Assembly (NCBI GenBank): GCA_027625915.1
Contig: JANTQA010000008.1
Coordinates: forward strand, 1,361,001 to 1,425,000
Origin: Anaeramoeba flamelloides
Lineage: Eukaryota; Metamonada; Anaeramoebidae
DNA: 64,000 nucleotides
Reading direction: 5' to 3'
The notes beneath the pieces were generated by a model that was given only the letters and a program-made list of their open reading frames with translations, had not been told where the DNA came from and did not search any database. Positions 11,187 to 23,061 of the stretch are shown in pieces (positions within the stretch are counted from its first letter, which is position 1; each line of letters begins with the position of its first letter). The position numbers and the translations under genes are program-made.

Positions 11187-12413
11187 TTAATTTTCCTGGT
11201 TATCTTTTCCAGGTATATTTGTCCAAGTTTGTTTAATTAAGGATAGTAATCCATTGCGTATAGAAACTTGTGATGGTATTCCATTACTGCCAGAAATATT
11301 GTTATTATGAAATATAAAAGAAGTTAATTTTGGTAATTTTTTTATTTCATTTGAATTAATTTTGGAAATGTTATTATTCTGAATTTGCAGCATTCTTAAA
11401 TTTTGTAAATTTGAAAAGTCATCAGTTAACTCTTCAAGAGCGTTATCATTTAAACCCAATTCTTCTAATTGTGTCAAATTGGCGAAATTTGGAGGCAAAT
11501 GTGATAATCTATTTGAGCCAAGCCATAGGGAACGTAATTGTATTAATTGGCAAAAAGAATTTGGTAATTTTCTTAATCGGTTTCCATGAAGATCAATTTT
11601 TTCCAACTTAGTGAGCGATCCAAAATTTTCAGGCAACGTTATAATACGGTTATTGTAGCATAGCAAATATTTCAGTTGTGATAATTTTGTTAATGCTTTT
11701 GGCATTTCTGGTATTGAATTATCACTTGTATTAATAACTTGCAACTTGGATAAATCTCCTATATCCTCTGGTAACGCGGTCAGTCGGTTATTATAGAGGA
11801 AGAGATAAGTCAATTTTTGTAATTTGGGGAAATCGCCTGGTAACGCTTCAATTGAATTATCACCCAATTCGAGAAAATTCAAATTGCTTAGTAAGCAGAT
11901 ACTGTCTGGTAAAGTTTGAATACGATTTTTGTTTAATCGTAAAACTTCTAAAGATTGTAAATCATCAAAACAGTCTGGCAATTCGGAAATCTGATTGTCG
12001 TTTAGCCATAATTCCTTAAGATTTCCCAATTTCCCAATTTCCAGTGGTATTTCTGTTAAACGATTTGAATATATTAATAAATATTTTAAATTTGTTAAAA
12101 ATTCAATTTCAGTCGGCAAATTTTGAATTGTATTATTCCCTAATTCTAAAACCTTTAAATCTGTTAGCTCTTTAATATAATTTGGTAAGGAAGTTAATTG
12201 GTTGGATTTTAACATTAATTTTTGTAATTTTTTTAAATTTTTTAATTCAGACGATAAAGAAATTAATCTATTTAAAGTAAGCACTAAGGTTGTTAATTTT
12301 GTTAATTTTTTTATTGATTCTGGTAAGTGTAAAATTTGGCATGATGTTAAATCTAAGATTTCTAATGAAACAGATTGTTCAAAAAATATGCCCAGTCCTT
12401 TTGGTGAAATCAT
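11187..12413 (-). CDS. Leucine-rich-repeat protein (23-residue LRRs)
   Basis: Uninterrupted minus frame. From the ATG at 12413 it encodes 408 aa, almost entirely about 14 tandem leucine-rich repeats of 23 residues with the pattern LKxLxLxxNxLxxLPxxIxxL, the SHOC2/PIRL (Ras-group) type. These repeats form a curved solenoid for protein binding. No kinase, GTPase or membrane domain is joined to it. The frame stays open upstream to 12548, but that hydrophobic, F/I-rich extension enters a MITE that starts at 12524. Just upstream of the chosen ATG there is also a strong polypyrimidine tract ending in TAATAG (about 12427). So either translation starts at 12413 or the exon is spliced to an unseen 5' exon. 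The C-terminal tail after the last repeat (NGLLSLIKQTWTNIPGK) is short. The binding partner cannot be told from sequence. Confidence 0.88.
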   Translation of the reverse strand: MISPKGLGIFFEQSVSLEILDLTSCQILHLPESIKKLTKLTTLVLTLNRLISLSSELKNLKKLQKLMLKSNQLTSLPNYIKELTDLKVLELGNNTIQNLPTEIEFLTNLKYLLIYSNRLTEIPLEIGKLGNLKELWLNDNQISELPDCFDDLQSLEVLRLNKNRIQTLPDSICLLSNLNFLELGDNSIEALPGDFPKLQKLTYLFLYNNRLTALPEDIGDLSKLQVINTSDNSIPEMPKALTKLSQLKYLLCYNNRIITLPENFGSLTKLEKIDLHGNRLRKLPNSFCQLIQLRSLWLGSNRLSHLPPNFANLTQLEELGLNDNALEELTDDFSNLQNLRMLQIQNNNISKINSNEIKKLPKLTSFIFHNNNISGSNGIPSQVSIRNGLLSLIKQTWTNIPGKDNQEN

Positions 12414-12523
12414 ATTACAGCAATCTATTATTAAGGAAAAAGAAAAGATAAAAGAAAAGAAAAAAAGAATAATTAAAAGATAAAGGGATATTATATTGAT
12501 AAATATATGTATATATATATATA

Positions 12524-13067
12524 AAAACCATTTTAAAGTCAAATGCACCCAGTTGTTATGAGTGAATTACATGTGTTTAAAGGGTTTGCATAGATATTAG
12601 AAGAAAAAATTTATTTTGGAAAATTTCAAAATTGAAATCATTTTTTAACATTTCTACACATTTTTGTTTTTTTTTTTCGATTTTTTTTTTGATACCTAAT
12701 TGTATTTACAAATTTTTTTTTTATTTTGCAAGATCGATAGTCACTTTGTAAAAATGTGTTATTCGAATGTTACTGAAACAGTGAAAACTATTGTAGAAAA
12801 ATGATATTGATTTTTCTTGGAATTTTATTTGATCTTCAATTGAAACACAAAATGAATATTGTTGTTTTTCTCAATGGATCTTAAGAATTTGAGTTTTTCA
12901 ATTTTTAAAATATCTGGGTTTATTAGTTTTACTTTAGACCAAATTTCAATTATTTTCTTTGAGATGTTTATTATTCTACTTATTTTTTATTTGTTCTTTA
13001 TAGGTTAATTATAAATAATTTTTGAAATTTGGAAAAAATGTTGGGTACCTTTGACTGGAACAGAGTT
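12524..13067 (+). mobile_element. MITE family F, copy 1 (internally shortened)
   Basis: Left end AAAACCATTTTAAAGTCAAA followed by CACCCAGTTGT; right end ACCTTTGACTGGAACAGAGTT. TA lies at both sides. It matches 28222-28928 along its length but is about 160 bp shorter. It lies directly upstream of the LRR gene. Confidence 0.7.
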
Positions 13068-13749
13068 TAATTTATTTAGTATTAATGTTTAGTTCAGATA
13101 AATGTATTTATAATTTTGAAGATTTTTAAAAAAATATTCAACCCTATTTAAGAATTAAAATTACAAGTATAAGATTAAGTTGTTTATGAATTATCTTTAA
13201 ATATAAAAGATCGATTAATAAAGTTGTAAATAGTTATAAAGAGTAATTATTTTAACTGTTCACTTTAGTTAATATTTTTAAATAATTTACAAATTTATTA
13301 AAGTGCTTTTAAAAAGATGCAAAAATTTATGTTTATAATAAAGTTTTGATAATAGTCACAGATAAATTTATCAGCTGTTTTATAGATACTTTTGAAAAAT
13401 TTATTGCAAAACTTTTTGAAAAATGACTCTATCAGTCATTTAAATTATATTTTTTTGGAAGATTCTTTTTTTTTTTTTATTTTAATTTTCTCCTCAAAAA
13501 TTATTAAAGTAAATTATTATTCCAACTTTTGGCAATAAAAAATATATTTGATTTGGTTAATAGTTTCTACTTATCTTCTATCTTTCTTAGCCGAATTTTT
13601 TTCAAAAAATTTACATTTAGTTATCTTGGTTAAATTTTAAAAAATTCTTTTGCAATGTTGAGAGAAAATTGTAAGATTTGGGTTTAAAGTGGGGATTCTA
13701 AATGTAAGAAAAATTTGACTTTTTCATGTATTATCGCTACGAAAGATCT

Positions 13750-14100
13750 GTCAATTTTTAAAGTATGTTTTAATTAAACGTAAATTAGATCAGTGATCTG
13801 GAGTTAAAATAGTTCTAAATAATCTATTTTAAAATTTCTTGAACAATAAATTATTGGATTTATTTACTACGGATAATAATTAAAAATTTTTGTTTTTGAG
13901 ATTTTTTTTAGATTCTTTCTCCAAATCTAAAAATTGAAGAAAGTCTAAATAATAAGATTGCAGTATTTAAGAATTAACATTTAGAATTTGAATAATTAAT
14001 TATTTTCTCGTTTATTTTTTTTAATTTAAAGATTTACTCAATAATTATTAACATATAAACCGAAAAATTTTTGATTAATTTTATTTTATTTCCTCGTAAA
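13750..14100 (+). mobile_element. MITE family D fragment
   Basis: Shares the internal D landmarks seen at 17810-18050 and 41740-41990 (AACAATAAATTATTGGATTT, CCAAATCTAAA, TATTTAAGAATTAACATTTA, TTTACTCAATAATTATTAAC). It is cut off at 14101 by the family A copy. Confidence 0.55.
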
Positions 14101-14101
14101 C

Positions 14102-14656
14102 TAAACTAAATTCCAAAATTTTGGACACAGTTTAAACAGTTGAAAGAATAAGAACACCACACTTTAAATTCAATTTGGAAATAATTTTGATTTTATAAAC
14201 TATTTCATTTTTTTCATTTTTTGTCTTTTTTTCATTTCCTTTTTTCAAGTTACTTAATACTGATAAATTCAAATAAATTGAATAAAATTTTTAGTTCAAT
14301 TTCCATTTTCATCAATTAACTCAACTAATAAAACAACTCAAGAGAACGAATCTTTTGAAAGATCAAACTAATTTTTCAAAGTTTCTTCTCATTTAAATGT
14401 CTAGAGCGCTTTAAGCAAAGCTTGGGTAAAAAAATTTGTAAAAGGGAAAATGAATAAAAAATTTTATTATATTTCTTTGAATTTACCAGTATGTTTCGTT
14501 TGATCTGGAAATTTTTTTTCAATGGTTGATAGAAGGTTAGTTTCCAGTTTGTTAAATAGAAAAATCACATACAGTTGGTATGATGGTATCTAATCATTTG
14601 ATTGATCAAAAATTGTTGGTGAAATTTCAACAAATTTACCAATACATTTTTTTAAC
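14102..14656 (+). mobile_element. MITE family A, copy 4, interrupted and truncated
   Basis: The left TIR (AACTAAATTCCAAAATTTTG) and 5' part run to about 14270. They are interrupted by about 220 bp of other sequence and resume at about 14492 (GTTTCGTTTGATC) up to ACCAATACATTTTTTT at 14656, where another repeat begins. The right end is not found. Confidence 0.6.
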
Positions 14657-14662
14657 TTCAGA

Positions 14663-16022
14663 CTCTCACAACTTATATCTAGACACTCGTTGAATTAGAA
14701 GACACAAATTTCGTCACTTCAAAATTCTCTCTTTAGCAGAAAAAGTATTTTTTAACATTTAAATCCTTAAGGGACTAGTCTTCTACGACAACAAGGCAAA
14801 ATTTTAAAATATGTTATTGGTGGTATTCTCTACTTTCGTATTTTGTAGATCCCAAGTATCAAAAAATTCTGATCGACTAAGAAAGCCATAAAAGAAAAAT
14901 AGTTTAGTGAGATCAATTTTTTTTTTCCATTTTTTCTGAAAAAGAAAACTTTTAAATTCATTTTATTTCTCACAATTTAACAAGTTTTTACCCCGTTTAT
15001 TGTCATTTTGATCATTATTATACTATAACATTTCTTTGTTACCAGTAATATTAATATAAAGATTTTTGTTCTTTTTTGAGATAAAACTTTTGGTTAACCA
15101 AAAAAATTGATATATTCAACCGATTAAAAAATAATTGTATTTTTTTAAGTATAGTAGTTATAATAATCAAAGTTTTGTCGTCATTTTAAAATTTTACTCA
15201 AAAATTTTGTTTTTGTTTTAAGATGAAATTCGATTTTTCAAAATAAAATTTTCTTGAAGATATTTGGGAATTAGTTAATTTTATCCTCAAAATTCAAAAT
15301 CATATTTTTTCTGCCAAAAATGATTCGAATTGTTCTAAGGATTATTGTGAATAAGACCAAACAATTTGTTAAAAAAATTTTTTACCAATTTTTTTTCATT
15401 TTTTGAAAACCAGAAAACAACTTTTTCAAAACCTGAAAGAAAAAAATTTTTTTGCTGAATAGATCTCAATTTAATTGATAAACTGTCGTCAAGGTTCTAC
15501 CGAATATTCATTTATTGAATCACCTAAATCACGAATATTTTTATTGGCTAAGATTTGAATTGAAATATTGATTATTAGAAAAAGAAACCAAATATAAAAT
15601 TTGCTTTCGAAATCAATACTTTCCAACATAAAACGAAAAATATGTTTTGCCATTTTCAAGAATTAACTTAATTCTTAAACAAAATAATAGGTTACTTTTT
15701 TTCGTTTTATATTGGAAAGATGCTAATTTTGAATTTCAAAAAAGAGACTCAAATCAATAAATTATTTAAATGAGGTTAACTCATCCATTCCATAAGTCTA
15801 AACACAAATTACAAAAAAAAAAATTTTCAAGATCTTGACAAGATTTCATTTTATTTTCAAAAATGACTACTCCCTTAACAATAAATCCTCTCCCCAAAAT
15901 TATTTATTTTAGAAAACTAAATGATGTTTAAAATACTTTTTCTGTTAAAGAGAGAATTTTGAAGTGACGAAATTTGTGTCTTCTAATTCAAAGAGTGTCT
16001 AGATATAAGTGTCTCGACGCAG
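14663..16022. mobile_element. Long-TIR element G split by a family C element
   Basis: Arms 14667-14754 and 15931-16018 are reverse complements over about 90 bp (landmarks TATATCTAGACACTC, AATTAGAAGACACAAATTTC, CAGAAAAAGTATTTT). They read continuously if the family C copy at 14771-15874 is removed, leaving a foldback element of roughly 250 bp. A related arm is seen near 24288-24345. Confidence 0.6.
14771..15874 (+). mobile_element. Family C element, copy 1, TTAA target
   Basis: 1104 bp with ends GGGACTAGTC...GACTACTCCC, flanked on both sides by TTAA (14767-14770, 15875-15878). It is homologous along its length to 25169-26289 (reversed) and 45934-47226. No long ORF, so non-autonomous. The TTAA duplication recalls piggyBac, but piggyBac ends normally start CCC, not GGG; the superfamily is therefore open. 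Confidence 0.75.
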
Positions 16023-16084
16023 TTATTAAAAAAAATTTTAAACTCAATTTACTTTTTGATAAAAATTTTACTTTGGAGTTAACA

Positions 16085-16300
16085 CAAGAGAATTGTATTG
16101 ATACATTTGTCGAAATAACAGCATCAATTATTCTTTGATCAATCAAATGGTTAGATACCATTGACGAATTTTATTTGAGTTCTTCTATTTTGCATGAATT
16201 CTACTTTTACTTCATATCAATCGGTCAAAAGTAATTTGATCAAATGTAACAGATTACGAAATTGGAAAAATGAAATGAATTGAAAACAAAAAAATAAAAA
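16085..16300 (-). mobile_element. MITE family B fragment (reverse orientation)
   Basis: Contains reversed family B landmarks (TTTATTTGAGTTCTTCTATT, TTTACTTCATATCAATCGGT, AAATGAAATGAATTGAAAAC). Both TIRs are lost or not recognisable. Confidence 0.45.
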
Positions 16301-17690
16301 AAAAAAATTTAAAGATCCCAAAATAGCTTTAAAATTAGAATAAGAAGCTCATATTTAAAATAAAAATTCATATACGAGCTTATATGAAAAAAATTTTTGG
16401 AAACATTACAAATAGATTTTACTTTTTTTCTAGAGTAAATTTTAAGGTGTTTGACAAATGATTATCGATTTTCAAAACTTTTCATAATTTAATATTAAAA
16501 ACAGAATTTTATTCATATAAAAGTTCATGGTAGTCTTGGGTCGTCTGTATTTTGGTTGGTGGAAAAACCTTTAATTCCAAATCTAATAATTTTAGTTCTG
16601 CAGTATACCAATTAATATTATTTTTTTCAAATGTTCGAAAATTTAGAGCATTTTTTAAAATTTTAGAAATTTTTGAAATATAATTTTTCTATCAATTTAT
16701 ATTTTCTACGATATAATTTTAATCTCATTCAACCGTTTTTTGGTTCAGTTTTATAAATTAAAAGAAGTTGAATACTTTTGTTTTTTGAAACAAATTCAAT
16801 TTCAATTGAATATTTTTCATTTTTTTTTGAGATAAATTCTCAGTTTGAACACGATAAACGGTTTTGTAATTATGTCTTGAAAAAATTCTGTACTTTTTAT
16901 GAGAACTGAATATCAATTAAAAACCAACCAGCCCATGATGTGCGATCGATCTCAAAAATAAGCAATGAAAAACAATAAAATTTTTTGAAAAAAGATCCAA
17001 AAAGTTATACCAAATTTTTAACTTGAATCACTGTTAATTATAATTTTGAATACAACTTTGTCAGTTCCTAGTTTCGCCCTTTAACACTTTTTGCTATATC
17101 AAAGATTTTTTTTTGATTTTTTTTCTTTTCTCAAATGACTTATTTTTTATGAAAAGAATATTACAAATCTTTTACTTGGTCAAATATAGAGGGTTATAAA
17201 ACAACCACAAATTGATTAAATTGAAGATAATTGATTTGCACTGAAAGAAAATAATTGGTTTTTGTTTTGAAATTTAAGCATTTGGAAAATATAAAGAAGA
17301 AAGATTTTTTTTTTATAATTTGTATTTTTTGAAATTCGAGATTCTTTTTAAACTTTTTTGTGTGTGGTGAATTTATTTGGCAGAAGACGATTCGATGAAA
17401 CTTTTTTTGTTTGGATTTTGATTTTTTTGTAATTGAGATCCTCTTGTAATTTTTTTTTTTTTTTTTGTTATTTTAATTTTTTTCATTAGAGATACCTTTT
17501 GTACTTTTTTTTGTTAAAACAATTTTTGCTAATGAAGATTCTATTAATTTTTTTTTTTTTGTTATTTGAATATTTTCAACCAAAATAAGTGCAATTTCAT
17601 AATGTTATTTTTCGCTGTAAAACACTCCCGAGTATGGTGCAGATTCTCAGGAAGTAACTAAACCCTTAAGAACATTTTTTTTTTTTTACT
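16300..17690. other. No gene seen
   Basis: AT-rich spacer with long T runs. Nothing with coding character or clear repeat boundaries was found. Confidence 0.5.
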
Positions 17691-18564
17691 CTTTAAGGTA
17701 TTAGTGTAACATGAATTCATCTAGAATTAAAGTGTGTTGTAATGGAAAGTAAATCATATTCATTCCCTATGTTTCCAATGACCCAAAAAAAATCTATTAT
17801 AGATATTATTGATCAAATAAATCATTGGATTTTTTATTTAAGATCACAATTAAAAATCAATATTTTGGTTTTTTTTTTTTAAATTACTTTTCCAAATCAT
17901 AAAGATAGAAACCAAAATTATTATTATTCCAGAATTTAATAATTCAGTATTTAGAACTTTCGAAAAGTAACTATTTTTTCAATTTTTTTAATTTCAAAGA
18001 TTTACTTAATAATTATTAATATAGCAACCTAAGTGTTGATTAGTTTTGTTTCCTTTTAATAAAGATAATTGTAACATCAATACATTTCCATTATTTCAGA
18101 AATAATTGGTCAAAAGAATCTATAGGTTTGATTATTTCATTTTGTTAAAACAGTTGAATTTTTTAGTAACTATTCTACATTTCACGACAAATTTATGAAA
18201 TATATTTTGCAACTTTGAAGTCTGAAAATTGATAATTCAATCCTTTAAATTTGTGGTGAAATGCAGATTATTTTCTGAAATTCTTGAGTTTTTTACTAAT
18301 ACAAGGTTCATAATTGTTAATTGATGAGATCAACAAATAGTTAAATTTTACTAATAGATTTTTTCGAGACATTTGAACCATGGTGAACTAATATGATTTT
18401 TCTTCAATAACAACATACTTTAATTTTAGACTTCTTTGTGGTAGACGCTAATACGTTAAGAAATATATTGTTGTAGAGACATTTTAGCCATAGAGAACAA
18501 ATACAATTTCCCTTCACATACATCACACTTTCATTTTAGAATGAGGTGTGGTGTCGCTAATCCC
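17690..18564 (+). mobile_element. MITE family D, copy 1
   Basis: The right end GTGTCGCTAATCCC is followed by TTAA (18565-18568). A second similar end (CTTCTTTGTGGTAGACGCTAAT) lies about 110 bp inside, so this copy carries a duplicated end. The internal sequence matches 41740-42400 and 27240-27880. The left end is approximate. Confidence 0.6.
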
Positions 18565-19118
18565 TTAAAAAATAAAAATGGTCGAAATGATGATTATTTT
18601 TGCAAAATTCAAATTAAATGATGAAAAAAATAATTGTTCTACAAACTTGAATAGTTGGTGGGATCTTTTTTGATCTGGCCTTTAATTGAAACAACTAATT
18701 TTTTCTTTTTTTTTCAAATTTAAAAGGAAAAATACAGAAAATAACTCAATTATTCAGAGATTTTTTGTGCAATACAAATTTTTTGATTTTGCTCTGGAAC
18801 AACAAAGTTTTAACAAGAATAAAAAGAATACTGTTTGAATTTTTTTGTCTTTACGGTTCATCAGTTTTAATTTTTAAGTTTGATTTTTAAAGAGAAATTC
18901 ACCGATTAAATAAAAAAAAAAAAAAATCAAAATTAAAAAATCTTTTTGAATGGTAAAAAAGTAATTGGATTGTGAAGTGTGTAAAAAGTTAGAAAAAAAA
19001 TTAAAAAAAGAAAGAACAACAAAAAAATGTGAAGCAAATTTTGAATCGAGAATAAGAAGAAATTCAACAACAAAGTGTCGAAGAAATCATTGAAAAAGTA
19101 TGGAAATAAGAAACTTAC

Positions 19119-19520
19119 ATAGCCGAAATTCCTTGATAGATGAAGCAGATCTTGAAGCAGAAATCAGTGATCTGTCTGTTATCATTCTTCCTGTTCTCCT
19201 TAGATTTGAGGTAATTCGTAGCATCACTTTTTCAAGATTAGCACAATTCTTAAAAAGCATTACAAGCCCTAAGTCTGTAAGTTTTATTGAATTTGTAAGA
19301 TCAATTTTTTTGATTTGAGGATGAGAGGTTGTTATTTGAGAAAGATGCACGTCGGTTAATATTTTGCCCCACCTTGCCAAATTAATGTTGTACCACAAAA
19401 ATTCATCATAGCAGCAGCTTGCCCACCGACGGCAAACAACTGAGCACTTCCCCAAGTTGGGAGCATTGAGATAGGAAAAAATTAAAATCAGTATGTCATC
19501 GTTTAAAGACTCAATAGGCG
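19119..19520 (-). CDS. F-box / LRR protein, one exon (partial)
   Basis: Minus-strand exon bounded by a possible acceptor (CTAAAAAG before 19520) and a clear donor (GTAAGT after 19119). It encodes about 134 residues. An F-box lies near its start (ESLNDDILILIFSYLN, then LGKCSVVCRRWASCC and DEFLWYNINLARW), the motif that docks a substrate adaptor on SKP1 in SCF ubiquitin ligases. It is followed by two degenerate cysteine-containing leucine-rich repeats (KKIDLTNSIKLTDLGL; CANLEKVML), as in FBXL/AMN1 proteins. No start codon is in this exon, and no further LRR exon could be found downstream on the minus strand, where a family D MITE lies at 17690-18564. It is either part of a gene with long repeat-filled introns, like the WD40-BTB gene, or a gene fragment. 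The substrate is unknown. Confidence 0.62.
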
Positions 19521-21471
19521 CTTTTTAGTTGTGTGTAATTGAAAGAAAAAAACAAACGTTTGAATCAACAAGATCCAAAAAAGAAGAAGAAGAAGAATGT
19601 TTTGTTCGGCATTTGTTTTTGTTAAAAAAGAATTGAAATTTTCGAATTTTTGTTTATTTTAACATTTTTTGGAGAAATTCATCACAAAATTTGGAAAAAA
19701 AGACCAAGTCTGAGGTTCACAAAATTGACTATGTGTATATTACTTACTCCCACTAAATTCATTTTTCAAAAGATTTGCACTATTTGAGATTTTCAAATTA
19801 CGAGGCAAATTGTTACCAGTTTGAGATCGTTTTGTCATTCAAATAAAATTTAAAAAATGATAAATATTGAGTTCTTTTCAGAGAAAAATTATCATTACTT
19901 TGGTTTTCAAGAAATCAGAATTATCTTTGAGGAATTGGGGTTTAACAAATATGATAATATTTGAGGAAATTAGGAGAAATTTTTCTTTTTTTAACATTTT
20001 TCGGAAAAAATATTTAACAATACATATTTGAACACAGAGTATTTTAAAAAGAGAAGTAATCTATTTTTTTACTACTCTGTGTTTAAATGAATTCCCTACC
20101 ATTAGTTTTTATTTGGAAAAAAAGGAAAATTTATGATAACATTCTCAAACTGACTTTTATTTTTATTTCTCAAACCTGATAAAAAGTTATTTCTTAAAAT
20201 TTGATTCTCACCTTAACAAAGTACGACTGAGTTTCTTTGGTCGGTACTTTCGTATTTTGTAATCTCATTATCCAAAGTTAATTTTTACTTACATAATCAA
20301 AAAAAAAGCGATTTATCATACAAGAGATATATGATAGAGAATCATTCCAATAGAGTTGTTTAACTATGCATTAAAATCACTTTGTAAAGTTGAACAATCA
20401 CCTCATAAAAAACTCTACGTCTTTTATTTTTTTTTTTGTAAATTCAATAGAGGGTTTTGAGAAAGTTTCACTAAGATCAAAAAGAAAACTCCTTTTTGGT
20501 TGAGTTGAAGAAATTTTTGAAAAGTGATATGGTTTTTTTCTGCCACGATTTGTGATAATTAATCGCTCATATATTTTAAACAATTAGCAAAACCTCAAAG
20601 AGTTCTTTTGAAAGTCGTATTTCATATTGTCGAAATTTTTGTGAAAAACAATTTTATTGGAGGCGAAATAACTATCTTTTTCGTTTTTTTTTATTTTTTA
20701 AAAAATTTAAGAATTAAGGACTAAATTTCCACCTCTGGGAAAGTGTATATTTCTTCTGCTGTTTTAATTTTATTTGTCAATAGAATTTTCATTCTAAAGA
20801 AATTGTACAAACAAAATTACAATTTCCAAGTGAAAAAGGTAAAAAAATATTTTTTTTTAGAAATTATTAAAGAGATCGTTACTTGAAAATTTTAAAAAAT
20901 AATAAATTGAAGGTATTTTCAAGCGAAAAATTAATTTTCTAGAACATTTAAAATTGACAAAAGTAACTCTGAAACTATTTTGATCAATCATATTATTTTT
21001 TTTATTGAAATAGATTGGAAATGGATAACTTGGAACATTAAAATCAAATTTTGGTAGGTTCAAGGAAATAGATCCAATTGTGATAATGGCTGGAATTGCA
21101 AAAATTTAAATTTTTATTGATAAAAAATTATTACAGTATAAATAAATTAAATGGGATTATATTAGATTTCGTAGTTGATTTTGATTACAATTTCCCCATT
21201 TTTAGCTGGAAATTTAATTCTTATTTGCCTTTTTTCAATTGTAGAATACTGGAATTGGAATTATAAATGTGAAAAAATTTTCCTTTATTTTCATTGTCAC
21301 TTTTCATAAATAGTAAAAAATTATAGTCCCTTTCCTTGGGAAACTTGATTTATAATAAAAATATGGTAAATTAAGTAAAGATATTTTACATTTTTATTTC
21401 AAATGCCAGTATTGGTATATTCTAAAATATATGTTTTTAAATATAATTTCTAGTACTAAATTTTTATATAT
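19521..21471. other. No gene seen; one hairpin at 20033-20086
   Basis: AACACAGAGTA near 20033 pairs with TACTCTGTGTT near 20075, a stem of about 11 bp. Minus frames at 20398-20583 and 20857-21063 have no recognisable features and were not called. Confidence 0.45.
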
Positions 21472-21967
21472 AGTAGAGAAAAAAATACCGGGGATGTAAC
21501 AAAATCCCTGACAAGATTTTTAATTGTAAATATAGGAGAATTTTTGTAATTTCATTTATTTTCAATCCAATCCTTATTATAAATAAGCAATTTTTTATGA
21601 GATTAGTAATAAACCTACCTAAATTTCATCAAAGTAAGGTGTCTCTAGAATACTCAAGTAATTGTTTGATAGCCTAATGTTGATCAACTTTTTTTGAAAA
21701 ACAATAGAGTTTTATAGAGGTTTGCTAGAGTTTGGAAAATGATAATTTTTATTCTTATTTTTTGATTAATTGAATACTGTTTAGAACAAGTGTGAATTTC
21801 ATTAATCATCATTCCTTTAAGTGGGTGAGTTATAATTTAAAAAATTTGTTTCTAATAAAAAAAAAATTTGATTTTAAATAAATGAAATTACACAACAATT
21901 TTCCTAATATTCACAATTAAAAATCTTGTCAGGGATTATTTTCATGCCCGGTATTTTTTTCACTACT
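21472..21967. mobile_element. MITE family E, copy 1
   Basis: About 495 bp. The ends GTAGAGAAAAAAATACCGG and CCGGTATTTTTTTCACTAC are reverse complements, and the second block GACAAGATTTTTAATTGT is also mirrored (ACAATTAAAAATCTTGTC). Three more copies lie in the window (26718, 30279, 47270). No ORF. Confidence 0.75.
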
Positions 21968-22482
21968 TTACATATAATTTCTTTGAATATCAAAACAAAA
22001 CTATTAAGTCTGCATAAATTTATTCAAATTTATAATATGGTATTTCCTTCTTCTTCTTTATGAACCACTCAAAAGGTCTTTCCATATTATTTTCTGTTTC
22101 TAAATTCTATTGTGTATAATTTTGTATTATGAAATATAATCATTTTTTTGATAGCTGTTAATTATCCAGACTGAATTGTTGAAAAGTACCTTTCAGATTT
22201 TATTTTGTGATAGGGAATTTTCACTATATGTGTATTCTAAATCTTGAAAAAAATTCAGAGAAAACGCCAAGATTAACAATTTTTAATCACTTCATTTTTG
22301 ACAAAATTGAACTGTTAAAATCATTTCTTTTTAATTAATAAATGAATTTTTATAAATGTGATGTTGAAATATATTTAAGTATAATGTATTCAAAAAAAAA
22401 TTTAACAACCCTAAAAAATAAAAAAAAAAAAAAAAAATAGTATATTACTTATTAATATACACTCTAATTACTCAAATAATGT

Positions 22483-22487
<5 letters not shown>

Positions 22488-22518
<31 letters not shown>
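22488..22518. repeat. (AT)n microsatellite
   Basis: About 15 uninterrupted AT units. A similar run lies at about 62712-62736. Confidence 0.9.
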
Positions 22519-22519
<1 letters not shown>

Positions 22520-22630
22520 ATATTGAGATATTGAGATACAAATCTTTAAGATAATGTCCAAACTATTATTTTTTAGATAGTATCTGTGTTGAAAAACAAG
22601 AACATTTTTCACCATAAAGAATCTTTTATA

Positions 22631-22812
22631 CAGTCAATTTCACTTTTAAGACACAAACTTTTTACCAAAATTAAGGCACAAAAATAATCTCAAATTAAGG
22701 TACAAAATTCAATTTTGGGTAAGATTATTTGTTTTTTAAAAATTCCAAAAAATGTGCCTTAATATGAGAATTTATTATTCCTTAAATTAAAATGAAAATT
22801 TTTGTATAAAAA
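22631..22812. mobile_element. MITE family P, copy 2 (decayed)
   Basis: The left end CAGTCAATTTCACTTTTAAG, preceded by TA, and the interior (ACACAAACTTTTT; AATCTCAAATTAAGG; TTCCAAAAAATGTGCCTTAA) match the copy at 4607-4805. The right end is eroded. Confidence 0.6.
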
Positions 22813-23061
22813 GTAGGATAAAATTTAGTATATTAATGCCCTTTTGTGCTTTATTATGACCACTATGTTTTGTACCCGTTTTAATATTGTATGAATTATT
22901 TAATTTTTTCTAACTTATTTAGTAATTTCAAGTGTGCTTTAGAAAAGTCCAAGGATTGTAACATGGGTAGTTGAATATTTTGAGGCTGGGCAAATAGTGA
23001 ACAATTTCCAAAAAAAGTAAAATTTTCAGGGTTATTGCTAAAAATATATAATGTACAAGTA

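Noticed and set aside
12414-12548. Hydrophobic N-terminal extension of the LRR protein, resembling a signal anchor
   Set aside because: It runs into the TIR of a family F MITE and is F/I-rich because of T-rich DNA; a polypyrimidine tract and acceptor lie at its border.
20398-21063. Two minus frames of 61 and 68 codons
   Set aside because: No recognisable motif or splice partner; probably chance.
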